From: Obelidium mucronatum
Lineage: Eukaryota; Chytridiomycota; Chytridiomycetes; Chytridiales; Chytriomycetaceae
DNA length: 53,693 nt
Assembly: GCA_025765595.1 (NCBI GenBank)
Contig: JAIVFH010000191.1
Location: forward strand, 1 to 53,693
Reading direction: 5' to 3'
Within the stretch, counting starts at the first letter, position 1. Each line of letters starts with the position of its first letter. Under the pieces are notes generated by a model. It saw nothing but the letters and a program-made list of their open reading frames with translations. It did no database searches and was not told the origin of the DNA. This document shows, piece after piece, positions 42,781 to 53,305 of this stretch. The position numbers were made by a program, and so were the translations under genes.

Positions 42781-45700
42781 TTGACACTAAAACTGGCCGA
42801 TATAGCAATAGTCGCAGTCTATGTCCCTAGTGGGATGCGAAAGGCAGAACGCCATGACTATAAGATGACCTTCCTGGACAAATTGAAGTCCCATTGTGAG
42901 AACCTTTTAGAGAGTCACTATGTGTTTTTGGTAGGAGATATTAACATTGCGCCTGCAGCCGAGGATGTTTTACCCTTTGTTAGCGGTGAAGGCTTGGAGT
43001 CAAGGTTCCCTTCCACAATAACTAAAGAGGAGCAAGACTGGTTTGCCTCAATGAAGGATAACTTTGTGGATGGTTTCCGGATGAAACATCCAGGGAAGCT
43101 TGGAGCCACTTGGCTACTTAAAGGTTTGGACAGGAAAGAATATCCTTTCTGGCGCATTGACCATGTGCTAGTGGACAAACGTATCTCACCTGAACACTAT
43201 GATGTGAGGGTTGATAGTAGTAGTGATACTCTCAGTGACCACCTGAGATTAGAGTTTCATATGAATCTCCAGAAGTATGGGTTACCTACTCTACCAGACA
43301 CCAGCAGTTGGCTGACACCTGGCACTGAGGAATATTATGCCTTCTTCCAAGAGTGCAACTTGGGATTACAAACTGCACCTCTGTTTGGTTATGATGTCAA
43401 AAGGATCCGTGATTTACAGTCAAAGGACCCTTACTTTGGTCCTATACTTAGGTATATCCAGAGTGGAGCCCTAGATCTTGAGCTAGATTTTGATGTGATG
43501 AAGGCTGCTTGTTATTTTGTCCTAGACAAGCAGGACTTATTGTTCAGAGTCGCAGATGTGACGGCAAAGACTGTCAGAAGACAGCCAGGCCTTATACAAC
43601 TATGTGTTCCTGACGGAATGAGAGTGGAGCTCTTTAAAAGACATCATGATGACTTGTATGGCAGCCACTTGGGTTATTCAAAGATACTCCCCACATTGAT
43701 TGATAGATTCTGGTGGCCCGATATTGTGAAGGACCTTAAGGCCTATGTGGAGTCTTGTGAGACTTGTCAGAAGTCTAAAGACCAGAGAATTAAGGTGGGT
43801 TACATGAACCCCATTCCTTTGGGAAACTACCCTAACGAAAGGATGTTTGTGGACTTTGTTGGTCCCTTAAAAGAGGCCAGCCGCACTGGTCATAAGTACA
43901 TTATGGTTTGTGTTGATAGTTTCACAAAGTGGGTGGAAGCTATTCCCATACCTGACCTTACAGCAGAGACTGTTTGTCATGCTTTAAGTGAAGTGTTCTC
44001 CAGAACAGGAATTCCTGTTTTCCTACACACAGATGGTGGACCACCTTTCAGTGATAATTTGATAAGACACCTAGGTACTCTTTTGGGTTTTGAGAAAACA
44101 TTTACAGCACCCTACTGGCCTAGAGCTAATGGAAGGGTGATAAAGACTCTATCCCAGGAGATTAGGGCATATATAAACAAGTTTGACTTTGATGATTGGG
44201 ATGTCATCTTACCTTTTGCATTATTTGCCTATAGGACTCATGTCCATTCCACTACTGGAGAGACACCATTCTACATGTGGTATGGAAGGGATGCTAGACT
44301 GCCCACAGATATGTTTTTTGGGGTCAGCCCCCATGATGAGTTGTATCCGGAGGAACTTGATTCCCCCGTAACCGAGTCCTTAGAGACAAATCTGTTGGAT
44401 AATAAGGTAGAAGGGCCTTTCCCCTCAATTGCAGTGGCACAGTTCACTAGTTTGGGTCAGTTTAAAGATAAACTTCACCGAAAGATACATGGCTATCATA
44501 AGGATGTGCCGTTGTGGGACGCGCTGAGGGATGTTTTTGACACATATCAGTTGGATGTCTTATGTCTAGTATATGACCCTAAGAAGAAGACAAAGGATAA
44601 CCGAGAACATATCCCACAGAGATTCTTCTTGAGAGATGGAACCTGTGTGGCGCTGGAGGGGCGAATGTCGAGATTTGACCCGTCTAAGAGAAACTCTAGT
44701 GTGAAGTTGGACCGGAGCCAGGCTCCTAGAACTGTGGCTATTTACAGCAGGGTAGGTTTGATAAGAAATGGACCTACTACTATTTGGAATGGCACCAATG
44801 CCACAGGGATGGGACCATTCTTATCTTACGAGACTGGTGTTCTGTCATGTTCCTATAAGAGACAGTCAGTTTTGACAGGGGACAAGGACCTTTGTACAAA
44901 GATCATCTTTGATCCACGTCCTCAACAGTTGTTGATGACAGTTGATAGACCACTGTGGAGTAATTCTGGGAATTTAGTATTGATCCAGAAGCCATGTTGG
45001 AGCATTGAATATGAAGTTGGCAAGCATGTGCTTGAAACATTATTCCACTACATGCCAGATGAGTTGGATTTTGGACTCAGGACATGTTTGGTGTCAGACG
45101 AAGCTGAGATCCCTCAGGAGACATCTGAAGAGATGCGAAAAACCATCCTCCAGTCTATAAGAGCTGGGCTCAGGAGTACTTATGATATTATTAAGGAAAA
45201 GGTGTTAGCAGCTCAGAAGAGGGCAAAAGAGAAGTCATTAGAAGATGATAGTCCCCCCTATGATTTTGAGATTGGAGATAGGGCTTGGCTGGCAGTCCCT
45301 TTGGAGGCTGAGGCACAAAGATTGCATGTGGCAAAGAAGTTTGTCTTCCGCTGGGTTGGTCCAGTGCGAATTATTGAGCAGTCAGGAGGTGACTCTAAGT
45401 CCCACTTTACAGTGGTTGAGACCTTTCCGGGGGGAGAAATAACTTGCAGGCGTGTGCATGTGAGCCGCTTGAGGCCCTTTAAACATAGGAAGCCTATTGA
45501 CTCAGCGGAGAATGCTGTTAAGCTGGCTGGGACCACCTTTGGCGAGGAAATTGAGACTTGGATGAAGTCTACTCTCCTCAGTCGCCGACCTAGTGGCTCA
45601 TACCAACCTCTTGACTCAACTCATGAGATGCTTCAGAGGAAGTTCAACCCTGAGTGGACACCTATTGATATTACAGACCCAAAGTATGTGATTGAGAATG

Positions 45701-46281
45701 TTAAACAGGTTAAGTTTGAGGCCGGAACTTACCAGTACCTTGTTGATTGGTTGCACCAAAACAAAGCTCGGAATACTTCCTGGCAGTTACATGTGGATAT
45801 GCCACCAGTTATTCTTGAGGATGTTTGGGAGAATTGTATTCGGAATCAGAACCCCGAATACTATGGAAACTACAAAAGTTGGGTTTCTGGCAAGTGGGCT
45901 AAGTCCAGCCCTATGCCGCAACCAATTAAGGTTGACGACGAGTTATTATTGACTCCTCAAGTAGTTAGAGGCTATGTTAAAACGAGCTCTAGGAGAAAGA
46001 AGGCTAAAGTTAGCCAGAGGGCGGAAAAACAGGCCCTGGGTACCTCTAAGGCCCCTTCAGAAGTTGAGCAGAGAGTTCGCGTTGTTACTCGAAAGGGTAC
46101 AACAAAATCTGCTGCAACTTCAGGGTTGTCTACTAAGGCAGTAGATATATCCCCCAGTGTTGGAGTTTCTGGTACAAAGAAAGTTGTGAGGAAAAAGAGC
46201 ACAGCGAAACCAGATACTTCTCCACTAATGACACGGCAGCATACCATGAGGACAAGGAGTGGGAAGCCTACCACACCTTAA
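42781..46281 (+). CDS. Ty3 pol C-terminal polyprotein: APE/ExoIII-type segment, integrase, GPY/F-like, chromodomain-like
   Basis: 1,166 codons open. Residues about 1-162: APE/exonuclease III-type endonuclease segment with VAVYVPSG, VFLVGDINIAPAAED, ITKEEQDWFASM, FWRIDHVLVDKR and TLSDHLRLEF; the homology starts upstream, out of frame, at DEEGRILTLK (about 42763). About 288-332: integrase H2C2 zinc finger (HHDDLYGSHLG ... CETCQ). About 350-530: integrase core with FVDFVGPL and LHTDGGPPF, but the Glu position reads NGRVIK, so it is Ile (ATA, 44140-44142). About 540-780: unassigned insert. About 835-905: GPY/F-like module (RWVGPVRIIEQ). About 965-1005: chromodomain-like (YVIENVKQVKFEAGTYQYLVDW ... 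TSWQ). The C-terminal tail is basic. The ATG at 42781 is not necessarily a real start. Confidence 0.85.
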   Translation: MTLKLADIAIVAVYVPSGMRKAERHDYKMTFLDKLKSHCENLLESHYVFLVGDINIAPAAEDVLPFVSGEGLESRFPSTITKEEQDWFASMKDNFVDGFRMKHPGKLGATWLLKGLDRKEYPFWRIDHVLVDKRISPEHYDVRVDSSSDTLSDHLRLEFHMNLQKYGLPTLPDTSSWLTPGTEEYYAFFQECNLGLQTAPLFGYDVKRIRDLQSKDPYFGPILRYIQSGALDLELDFDVMKAACYFVLDKQDLLFRVADVTAKTVRRQPGLIQLCVPDGMRVELFKRHHDDLYGSHLGYSKILPTLIDRFWWPDIVKDLKAYVESCETCQKSKDQRIKVGYMNPIPLGNYPNERMFVDFVGPLKEASRTGHKYIMVCVDSFTKWVEAIPIPDLTAETVCHALSEVFSRTGIPVFLHTDGGPPFSDNLIRHLGTLLGFEKTFTAPYWPRANGRVIKTLSQEIRAYINKFDFDDWDVILPFALFAYRTHVHSTTGETPFYMWYGRDARLPTDMFFGVSPHDELYPEELDSPVTESLETNLLDNKVEGPFPSIAVAQFTSLGQFKDKLHRKIHGYHKDVPLWDALRDVFDTYQLDVLCLVYDPKKKTKDNREHIPQRFFLRDGTCVALEGRMSRFDPSKRNSSVKLDRSQAPRTVAIYSRVGLIRNGPTTIWNGTNATGMGPFLSYETGVLSCSYKRQSVLTGDKDLCTKIIFDPRPQQLLMTVDRPLWSNSGNLVLIQKPCWSIEYEVGKHVLETLFHYMPDELDFGLRTCLVSDEAEIPQETSEEMRKTILQSIRAGLRSTYDIIKEKVLAAQKRAKEKSLEDDSPPYDFEIGDRAWLAVPLEAEAQRLHVAKKFVFRWVGPVRIIEQSGGDSKSHFTVVETFPGGEITCRRVHVSRLRPFKHRKPIDSAENAVKLAGTTFGEEIETWMKSTLLSRRPSGSYQPLDSTHEMLQRKFNPEWTPIDITDPKYVIENVKQVKFEAGTYQYLVDWLHQNKARNTSWQLHVDMPPVILEDVWENCIRNQNPEYYGNYKSWVSGKWAKSSPMPQPIKVDDELLLTPQVVRGYVKTSSRRKKAKVSQRAEKQALGTSKAPSEVEQRVRVVTRKGTTKSAATSGLSTKAVDISPSVGVSGTKKVVRKKSTAKPDTSPLMTRQHTMRTRSGKPTTP

Positions 46282-46460
46282 TAATGTCCGTTGCCATGTT
46301 ATCCTTTATTTTATTTTGTTTTGTTTTGTTTTATTTTGGGTTTGAGGCTGTGGAGCTCTAGTTACTAGGACGTCACTAACCGAAACCGCGATCTTTGAGG
46401 GCTTCTTCTTGGTTGTACCCGTAGTTGACGGAGCAACTAGGAGGTGGTTTTTGGGGTCAC
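46282..46460 (+). other. Ty3 3' untranslated region and polypurine-like tract
   Basis: TTTATTTTG repeats, then AGGAGGTGGTTTTTGGGG just before the 3' LTR start at 46461, a candidate plus-strand primer region. Confidence 0.5.
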
Positions 46461-46920
46461 TGTGAAGTTTACACCTTCACGGGAGGGGTTTTTGACTTTC
46501 CCGCCTAGACTACTAACTTTGACAGCGTTTTTATTTATTAATTGTTATTTATTATTCTTTATTGATTTATTTGTGATTCTCTGTTTTGGGATTGTCGCGT
46601 CGATCAATAAAGATTTGGAGTTGTTGAGAATTGAAATGACCGGCATGGCGTGATGGCGACCATGTCCTTCCCAGGTCGCGTCAGTGATCGCATCTCTCAC
46701 GAGCAAACTTTATAAGAGAGGGCTACGTCCCTCCAAGGGGATCCTATTGTGAGTTGATCAGATTCGGTGAGTGAACGCGAGCGAAATCAGTTGTGCCAAA
46801 GGGTATTCCGGAAGATACCTGGACTTTAGTAGCTAGCGAGTATAGCGGTCTCGAGTTGGGCGAAGTAGCGCATGGGAATGATCCCAGGAAGTCGACTAGG
46901 GAGCTTTAAAGAGTCGTAGT
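46461..46920 (+). repeat. Ty3 3' LTR, left half (split by copia)
   Basis: Corresponds to the first 460 bp of the 5' LTR and stops at GAGTCGTAGT, where the copia LTR begins. The right half resumes at 52794 with the duplicated GTAGT. Confidence 0.95.
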
Positions 46921-47289
46921 TATTAAGTTTTGTCAACTTCAACTTTATTTGTTCAGTTCTTCAGTTATCCCCGCAGTTGTACTCTATTTCTGTTTCTACC
47001 CGATCGCCGCTCGCCGACTCTATGCGTCTCTCGTTCTAAATGAGAAAATTCTCTTGGAAGCCACTCAACAATTCAAGCCATACAAGACACCCAAGAACTT
47101 CCGAGACATCGAAGGGAATTCCCCTCAATTCTCACTGTTATTCACTTCTACATTTTATTTACAATTATCTCTTTCAAATTTTGCCAATTTGGCTTGTTAA
47201 ATCACAACGACTATAAATAAAGCAATCGATTCCCTTGCTTTGGGATATCGAAGTTGATTCTATTCAATTGAACTTTAAGTTTCTTAATA
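46921..47289 (+). repeat. copia 5' LTR
   Basis: 369 bp. The following bases CGTTATCAGCACC (47290-47302) resemble the primer-binding site of copia elements primed by an internal fragment of initiator tRNA-Met (TTATCAGCAC type). Confidence 0.9.
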
Positions 47290-47447
47290 CGTTATCAGCA
47301 CCAGCAGTCTCTGCCACTGCCGCTTCAGTTCTTCTATAACTGCTACAACATCAGCCACATCTGATCTACCGCTACTATCGCGCTACAACTTCGATCATTG
47401 AATTCTTCTACAGTCTTCTCTTATTACTACTACTTCCAGTTACTACT

Positions 47448-48660
47448 ATGGCCGCTCTTATGAAAATCAAGCTCCTTGTCTTCGGCAAGGATACCCACGA
47501 CTTTCCAGTCTGGCACTGCCGCTTCACCGCTACTTGCGACGAAGTCCCAGGCGCAACTGCGCTTCTCACTACTGCACCGATTCTCGACAACGCCGAACAA
47601 ATGGAACTCCACTCACACGTTAAAGGTCTGCTATTCAGACACCTCTCGGACACCCACCTGAACCCTCGTTCGCGGTCTCGCCAACGTTATGGAAATGAAC
47701 ACTTACCTTGTTACTAATCATGGCACCGCCGACGCAAGCAATATCCTCGCGCTCCGCAAGGCCGCCAAGCAACTCAAGTACTCTGAGCTATCCGATCCAG
47801 ACGCTCACCTCTCTGAACTCCAGACTATCTACTCGCGCATCGGCAATGGCCAACCACCTACTGCCGCTCTCCTTGAAGAGCAAACCACTACGCTTCTTGA
47901 ATCGTTGCCCTCTACTGGGGACGATTGGCCACCCTTTGTGTCTGCCATCAACATTGCCGCCGCGTTTAACAACGCACCGCCAACTCTCAACCAGGTCGCT
48001 TCCGCCTTTTCGGTTCGAGCCAAGAACCTCATTCAAGTTGCCAAGAATGAGGGCAAGGACTCCGCTCGCAATACTCACGCGCTGCAAGCCAAGCAGGCCC
48101 ATCAAGTCCACCAACAGCGGGAGACTCGCACTTGCCACTATTGCGGCAAAGTCGGTCACATCCGCCCTGACTGCCACGCTCTCAAGCGAGCCAACGCTGG
48201 CTCTCGCGGTTCCAGCGGTTTTAGCGGTAACAACAACTCCAACTATAGCTCTAACTACAGTTCCTCTCCTACTACCAACAGCTACAACCGCAACAACAGC
48301 CGCAGCAATAACCACCGCGGCAACAACTTCAACCGCCACCGCTCTCAGAGCCGCAGCAGCAGCCAAACCCGCTACCCAGGAAAGAGCCGCATCAACAGCA
48401 GCTTCCTTTCCTTCTCTGCAGTCACCGATTGGTCCAACGACCATCAATCGCTGGACTACAGCAAACTCCATCACTCCGCTCTCAATCTAATTGCACTCAG
48501 CTACGAATCAGACTCAGACTACATCTCCGACGAAGACACTGAGGACGACCTCGAATTCTTCAGTCCCGACACAGCAACCGCAGACTCTCCAGCTACCTGG
48601 ACTCCTATTGACTCCTCTACTTCTACTACTCACACTGCCACTACTGCTACACCTACTTAA
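47448..48660 (+). pseudogene. copia gag (one frameshift)
   Basis: Starts MAALMKIKLLVFGKD. The frame changes near 47680 and continues NHGTADASNILALRKAAKQL. A CCHC zinc knuckle reads CHYCGKVGHIRPDC (about 48140), followed by a Ser/Asn/Arg-rich stretch. It ends at the TAA 48658-48660. Confidence 0.8.
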
Positions 48661-50424
48661 CACTACTACTTACTCTGCTACTTCTACTTCTACTACTACT
48701 ACTCCAAATAAACCAAAAGAACACAAACGCTTTATTTGGAACAATCACCACTACGACCACTTCCGTTGACACCTTATCAATCCAGCTCCGTCTGACGATC
48801 CACTCAGCCACTGGAAAGACTCTGATTACTTCCTTGAACACACGCTGCAACAACAAGTCCAGAACGCTCAAGCTGCTCTAGCCAAAGAAATTCAGTTCAT
48901 CCATCTATACTTAGAACTAAAAGATAAGGACTACTTACCAGGTACATCCCTCGTTTTCCCTGAATGACCAAGCCAAGGTCGCCCTGGTTGCCGACACTGT
49001 AGCCCTTAACGCTGTCGTTCCGCTTGCCCATGACGTCGATTTCCTTGATCCCGCCATCGATCCTCCAGCTGCCCTACTCAAGTACCCCAGTTCCTCTTCC
49101 GCCCTTGTTTCCAAGTCCAGAACGCTGCTTCAATTCCAACTTACCTTGACACTGGGCCAGCAAGCATTTCTTCGCCCGATCCAGCGATTTCCTGTCCAGA
49201 ACACCGTTTCACGACACTGTAACAGTTGGTGGTGAGTCAAAGTGCACAATTGTGTCGAGGGGCAAGGTCGCACTTACTCCACCAGCAAACTCCAACGCCA
49301 AGACACTCGTTCTCAACGAGGTGTACCACGTTCCGCGCTTCCGTTCCAATCTTGTTTCCATGTCCGCGCTCGCAGCTCAAGGTTGCAGTTAGTAATCGAC
49401 AAGCACAAGGCCATCATCAGCCGCAACAATGAAACTGTACTTACCGCCACCGTTGATCAAGAGGACTCTATCTATCGATTACAGTCCCTCGCGCCCTCTT
49501 GCCACGCGCTTACCACCACGTCGCCGTCACTTGAGTCGCTTCTTCACCGCCGCTTTGGTCACTGCGGCAAGGATGCGGTCAAGCGCATCATTGACTCCAT
49601 GACCACTGGATCTCCTCTCGTCAAGCTCTCCATCGATCCTAAGTCGTCTCCAGCTCCGAGTCCACCGCCGTCTGTACCACCTGCACCGCCGCCAACCTCC
49701 ACAAGCGCCCGTTCACTCATCCGAAGGAGCGCTGCACTACCTTAGTAGGTAAGGTTAGCGCCGATCTAGCAGGGCCAATTCAAGTCGCTACCCACGATGG
49801 CCACCGCTTCTTCTTATCCTCGTCGACGACGCCAGCTCGGTTATCTGGATCTACTTGCTCAAGGCCAAGTCCGAAGCTTTCGAAAGGATTGTTGAGTTTG
49901 AAGCCGCACTATACAACCAACATGGACTCACCGTTAAAGAGTACTCCACTGACGGAGGCGGCGAGTTCATTAACGCTCGCATGAAGGAGCACTGTGCCCG
50001 CAATGGCATCAAGCACTCAGTCACGGCTCCAAGCACACCGCAGCAGAACTCTCGCGCCGAGAGAGCCATCCAGACCGTCATGAACATCACGCGCGCCATT
50101 CTGCGCGACTCCAACCTTCCCAAGTTTCTATGGGGAGAAGCAGTGTTAAGCGCCGCCTATCTCGCCAACCGCACACCGAGAAAGACACTTACCACCACTC
50201 CGTTCCAAGCGTTCACCGGTAAAGTTCCTGACTGTTCCCGCCTTGTCGTCTGGGGGAGCCGCGCTTACTCCCACAACTCCAAGACCCGCAAGCTTGACGA
50301 CCGCGGCAACCTATGCCACATCGTTGGTTTCGACTATAGAGGGAACGGTAACTACTTATGTTACGACCCACTCACCTCTCGCGTTTATCCAGCTGCATCC
50401 GTAACCGTTCTTGAGACACCCTAG
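48661..50424 (+). pseudogene. copia protease region and integrase, several frameshifts
   Basis: The protease region (48700-49240) is too broken to read; no DSGA motif was found. A pre-integrase segment reads LLHRRFGHCGKDAVKRI (about 49540). The integrase core at 49855-50424 has EYSTDGGGEF (second Asp) and QQNSRAERAIQT (Glu) with LWGEAVLSAAYLANRTP. Stops and shifts at about 49240, 49400 and 49745 separate these parts. Confidence 0.8.
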
Positions 50425-50779
50425 CAGAGGACTCCAGTGACGACGACGCCTCGGATCTTCTGACGACGACACGTTCCACCGCCCCTGGCACGCCGGTTCT
50501 CCTTCTTCCGCTTCGTCTTCATCTTCGTTCGTTCCACCTCCTGCTCCCAACTCGTCTGGTCCCAGTTCCAGAACCCAACTCCAGAGCCATCTCCTCCACG
50601 ACCCTCTCCAGCTCGCACTTAGCTTCCAGCCATCAGCAACGCTTCGCCACCAGTTCGCCGTTCGACCCGCGACAAGCGCCCTGTCCAAAGATACAACCCT
50701 TAGCTACAATAAACCAAAGTCTAGCAACGCTACATCGTCGGTTTCAATGCGCTCACAGCCGCAGTTCAACTACTACTAC

Positions 50780-51450
50780 TGACCCAGCAAGCTACCAGGA
50801 AGCCTTGCAGTCTCCCGACGCCGCCGATTGGAGAACAGCTATTCAGCAGAACTTGAGTCACTCCAAAGGAACGGTACATGGGAGGAAACCACCTACCTGA
50901 GAATCGAAAGGCTATTGGCTGCCGCTGGACCTTCAAGCGAAAGACAGACGCTCTCGGGAAGCCTACAAGATATAAAGGGAGGTTAGTAGGCAAGGGTTTC
51001 TCACAAGTCCAAGGTATGGATTACCACGAAACCTTCAGTCCGGTTGTTAAGATTGCGTCCATCAAGTGCTTACTCGCCCTGGCCGCCGCCGCGACTGGGA
51101 GATTCTGTCCTTCGATGTCAATAATGCGTTTCTTCATTCGACACTTAAGAAGAAATTTACATGTCTTTTCCGGAAGGATATACGCCCGTCAACAAATCAT
51201 CAAACTGCCTCCGCCTATTGAAGGGCCTCTACGGTTTAAAGCAAGCTGGAAAAGCCTGGAACGATCACCTCAACACTCAGCTTCTTGCCATTGGATGGAA
51301 CCGCCTAGTCAATGACGAATGCGTGTATGTTATTACGTATGAAGGAGTACATTGTTTCCTTTGCGTATACGTTGACGATTTAGTGTTGTTCGCCAAGGGT
51401 TTCACGTGCCACCTTCATCTCCAACCAGCTACTCGCCGCTCTTGACCTCA
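50780..51450 (+). pseudogene. copia reverse transcriptase, frameshifted
   Basis: Segments in changing frames: KAIGCRWTFKRKTDALGKP, YKGRLVGKGFSQVQGMDYHE, TFSPVVKIASIKCLLALAAA, SFDVNNAFLHSTLKK, LLKGLYGLKQAGKAWND and the catalytic CVYVDDLVLFA (about 51370). At least three shifts are needed to read it through. Confidence 0.85.
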
Positions 51451-51559
51451 ACGCTCTCGGACCCCTCAAGGACTACCTAGGGATTTCTATTGTCCGCGAC
51501 CGCTCTCGCAAGCTCATCCACCTGTCCCAGCCAGGCTACATTGCCAAGATCCTATCTCG

Positions 51560-52263
51560 GTTCGGTCAAGCCGACTGTCAAGTCGCCGCAACCCCGATGT
51601 CCGATTCCATTACCGTCCAACGCGACATGTCCGCCGTCAATCTTGGGGAACCACTGAATCAAGAAATCAATTCTTACCGTGGTCTTGTCGGCGCTATCAT
51701 GTATCTCGCAGTCTGGACTCGCCCAGACATTCTCTACGCGATCGGTATTGTCCCGCTTCGTCGCTGCTCCTCAACAGGTCATTGGAATGCTGGAATCCGT
51801 CTCTCCAGTACTTAGCCGGAACCCAAGCCCTTGGGCTTGTCTTCAACGGTAACTCCGAAGCTGAAACACTAATCGGATACACAGATGCCGATTGGGCTGG
51901 TTGTGTTGATACTCGAAATTCCACCTCTGGTTACGTCTACTTCTTAGCAGGCTGTCCTGTGTCTACTACCCGATCCAAGCTCCAGCCTACCGTTGCCACT
52001 TCTTCTATGATGGCAGAATGGACTGCAGCTTACCACGCTACCACCGAAGCAGTTTGGCTCCGCCAGCTTCTTGCGAACTTGGTGCAACCCAGGACAAGCC
52101 CACCGTCATTACGCCGACAACCAAGGTGCTATCGCCATTTCCAAGAACAACGAGTCTCACCAGCGATCCAAACACATGGATGTTAAGTACCGCTGCATTC
52201 GTGAACAAGTCCATGCTGGTACCATTATCATGGTTACATTGCTACTGCCGAAATGATCGCTGA
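51560..52263 (+). pseudogene. copia RNase H region, frameshifted
   Basis: SYRGLVGAIMYLAVWTRPD, then YLAGTQALGLVFNG, GYTDADWAGCVDTRNSTSG, SKLQPTVATSSMMAEWTA and SNHMDVKYR-like sequence in shifted frames. Usual copia RNase H order. Confidence 0.85.
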
Positions 52264-52416
52264 TATCCTCACCAAGGCTCTACCAAGAATCAAGTTCCTT
52301 TATTCCTCTCTTTCCTCGTTTCAAAACTCCAAAGTGACGGTAACACATCGCCTGGTGATGGAGACCGTAGCAAGGATGATTAAAACCATCTTTGACATTA
52401 TTCCCTCGCTTCACAA

Positions 52417-52793
52417 ATAGGGGGAGTATTAAGTTTTGTCAACTTCAACTTTATTTGTTCAGTTCTTCAGTTATCCCCGCAGTTGTACTCTATTTCTGTT
52501 TCTACCCGATCGCCGCTCGCCGACTCTATGCGTCTCTCGTTCTAAATGAGAAAATTCTCTTGGAAGCCACTCAACAATTCAAGCCATACAAGACACCCAA
52601 GAACTTCCGAGACCTCGAAGGGAATTCCCCTCAATTCTCACTGTTATTCACTTCTACATTTTTTACAATTATCTCTTTCAAATTTTGCCAATTTGGCTTG
52701 TTAAATCACAACGACTATAAATAAAGCAATCGATTCCCTTGCTTTGGGATATCGAAGTTGATTCTATTCAATTGAACTTTAAGTTTCTTAATA
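52417..52793 (+). repeat. copia polypurine tract and 3' LTR
   Basis: Polypurine AATAGGGGGAG at 52416-52426, directly followed by the 367-bp LTR 52427-52793. Confidence 0.9.
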
Positions 52794-53305
52794 GTAGTAG
52801 GTGTGCACCCAGTCGCTGTTGGAGAGCCTGCTATTGGGATGATGACCCAGGGTAAAGGCGACGGGTCCCACAGATCGTGCAGCCGAGCAATCAAACTAGG
52901 AGTTAGATTTAGTTTAAGGGTTGTAGGTGCGTAGGGACTTAGAGGAGTAGGGCCACCGCAGATCTCAATCTGATTGACGTGGATCCGGAAGGGGTTGCGC
53001 TGGACCGCAAACCCATGGAACCAAAAACACTCGCGAGTGGGGTAACGTGAGTAAAGATAGGAAGATTTCATTTTATTTGGGATTCAGTTAAGTTCTGTTA
53101 TTCTTTTATTTTATTTCTTTTATTCTTTCTTTCACTTGTTCTTCTTTTAGGATCATTATTATAATTATTCCTCGTGAGTACGCTATTGCCGCGAATTTTA
53201 CTGATGAGTATCTGGGCCACTGGACCACTCATCAGGCTCAACCAACGACCCATGCATCTGGACTATCTTTATTTAAACAATAAGGAAAGACTAGGATGTG
53301 TGACA
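52794..53305 (+). repeat. Ty3 3' LTR, right half
   Basis: Resumes the Ty3 LTR after the copia insertion and ends at GTGTGACA (53305), matching the 5' LTR end at 39031. Confidence 0.9.

Larger units (their letters stand above)
46921..52793 (+). mobile_element. Ty1/copia retrotransposon nested in the Ty3 3' LTR
   Basis: LTRs 46921-47289 (369 bp) and 52427-52793 (367 bp) begin TATTAAG and end CTTAATA, a perfect 7-bp inverted terminus in place of the common TG...CA. Target-site duplication GTAGT at 46916-46920 and 52794-52798, confirmed against the uninterrupted 5' LTR of the Ty3 element (CGTAGTAGG). Gene order gag, integrase, RT, RNase H is diagnostic of copia. Only a few LTR differences are visible (for example GACATCG/GACCTCG and a TTA indel). 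Confidence 0.95.
38061..53305 (+). mobile_element. Ty3/gypsy LTR retrotransposon (chromovirus-like), nested by a Ty1/copia
   Basis: 5' LTR 38061-39031. 3' LTR 46461-46920 plus 52799-53305. The pol includes RT, RNase H, integrase and a chromodomain-like C-terminus. The LTRs start TGTGAAGTTT and end GTGTGACA. About 15 differences were noted between the two LTR copies over 971 bp. Flanks differ (GATAT on the left, GGTCC on the right), so there is no target-site duplication. The RT is 5'-truncated, and frame breaks occur at about 42000, 42258 and 42685. Confidence 0.9.

Noticed and set aside
42781..43265. APE segment as an unrelated LINE nested in the element
   Set aside because: It is in one open frame with the integrase part and followed by normal Ty3 linker sequence; no LINE RT, poly(A) tail or target duplication was seen.
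47708..48490. 260-codon plus frame and 228-codon minus frame in the copia gag
   Set aside because: Out-of-frame shadows of the gag reading frame that carries the CCHC knuckle.
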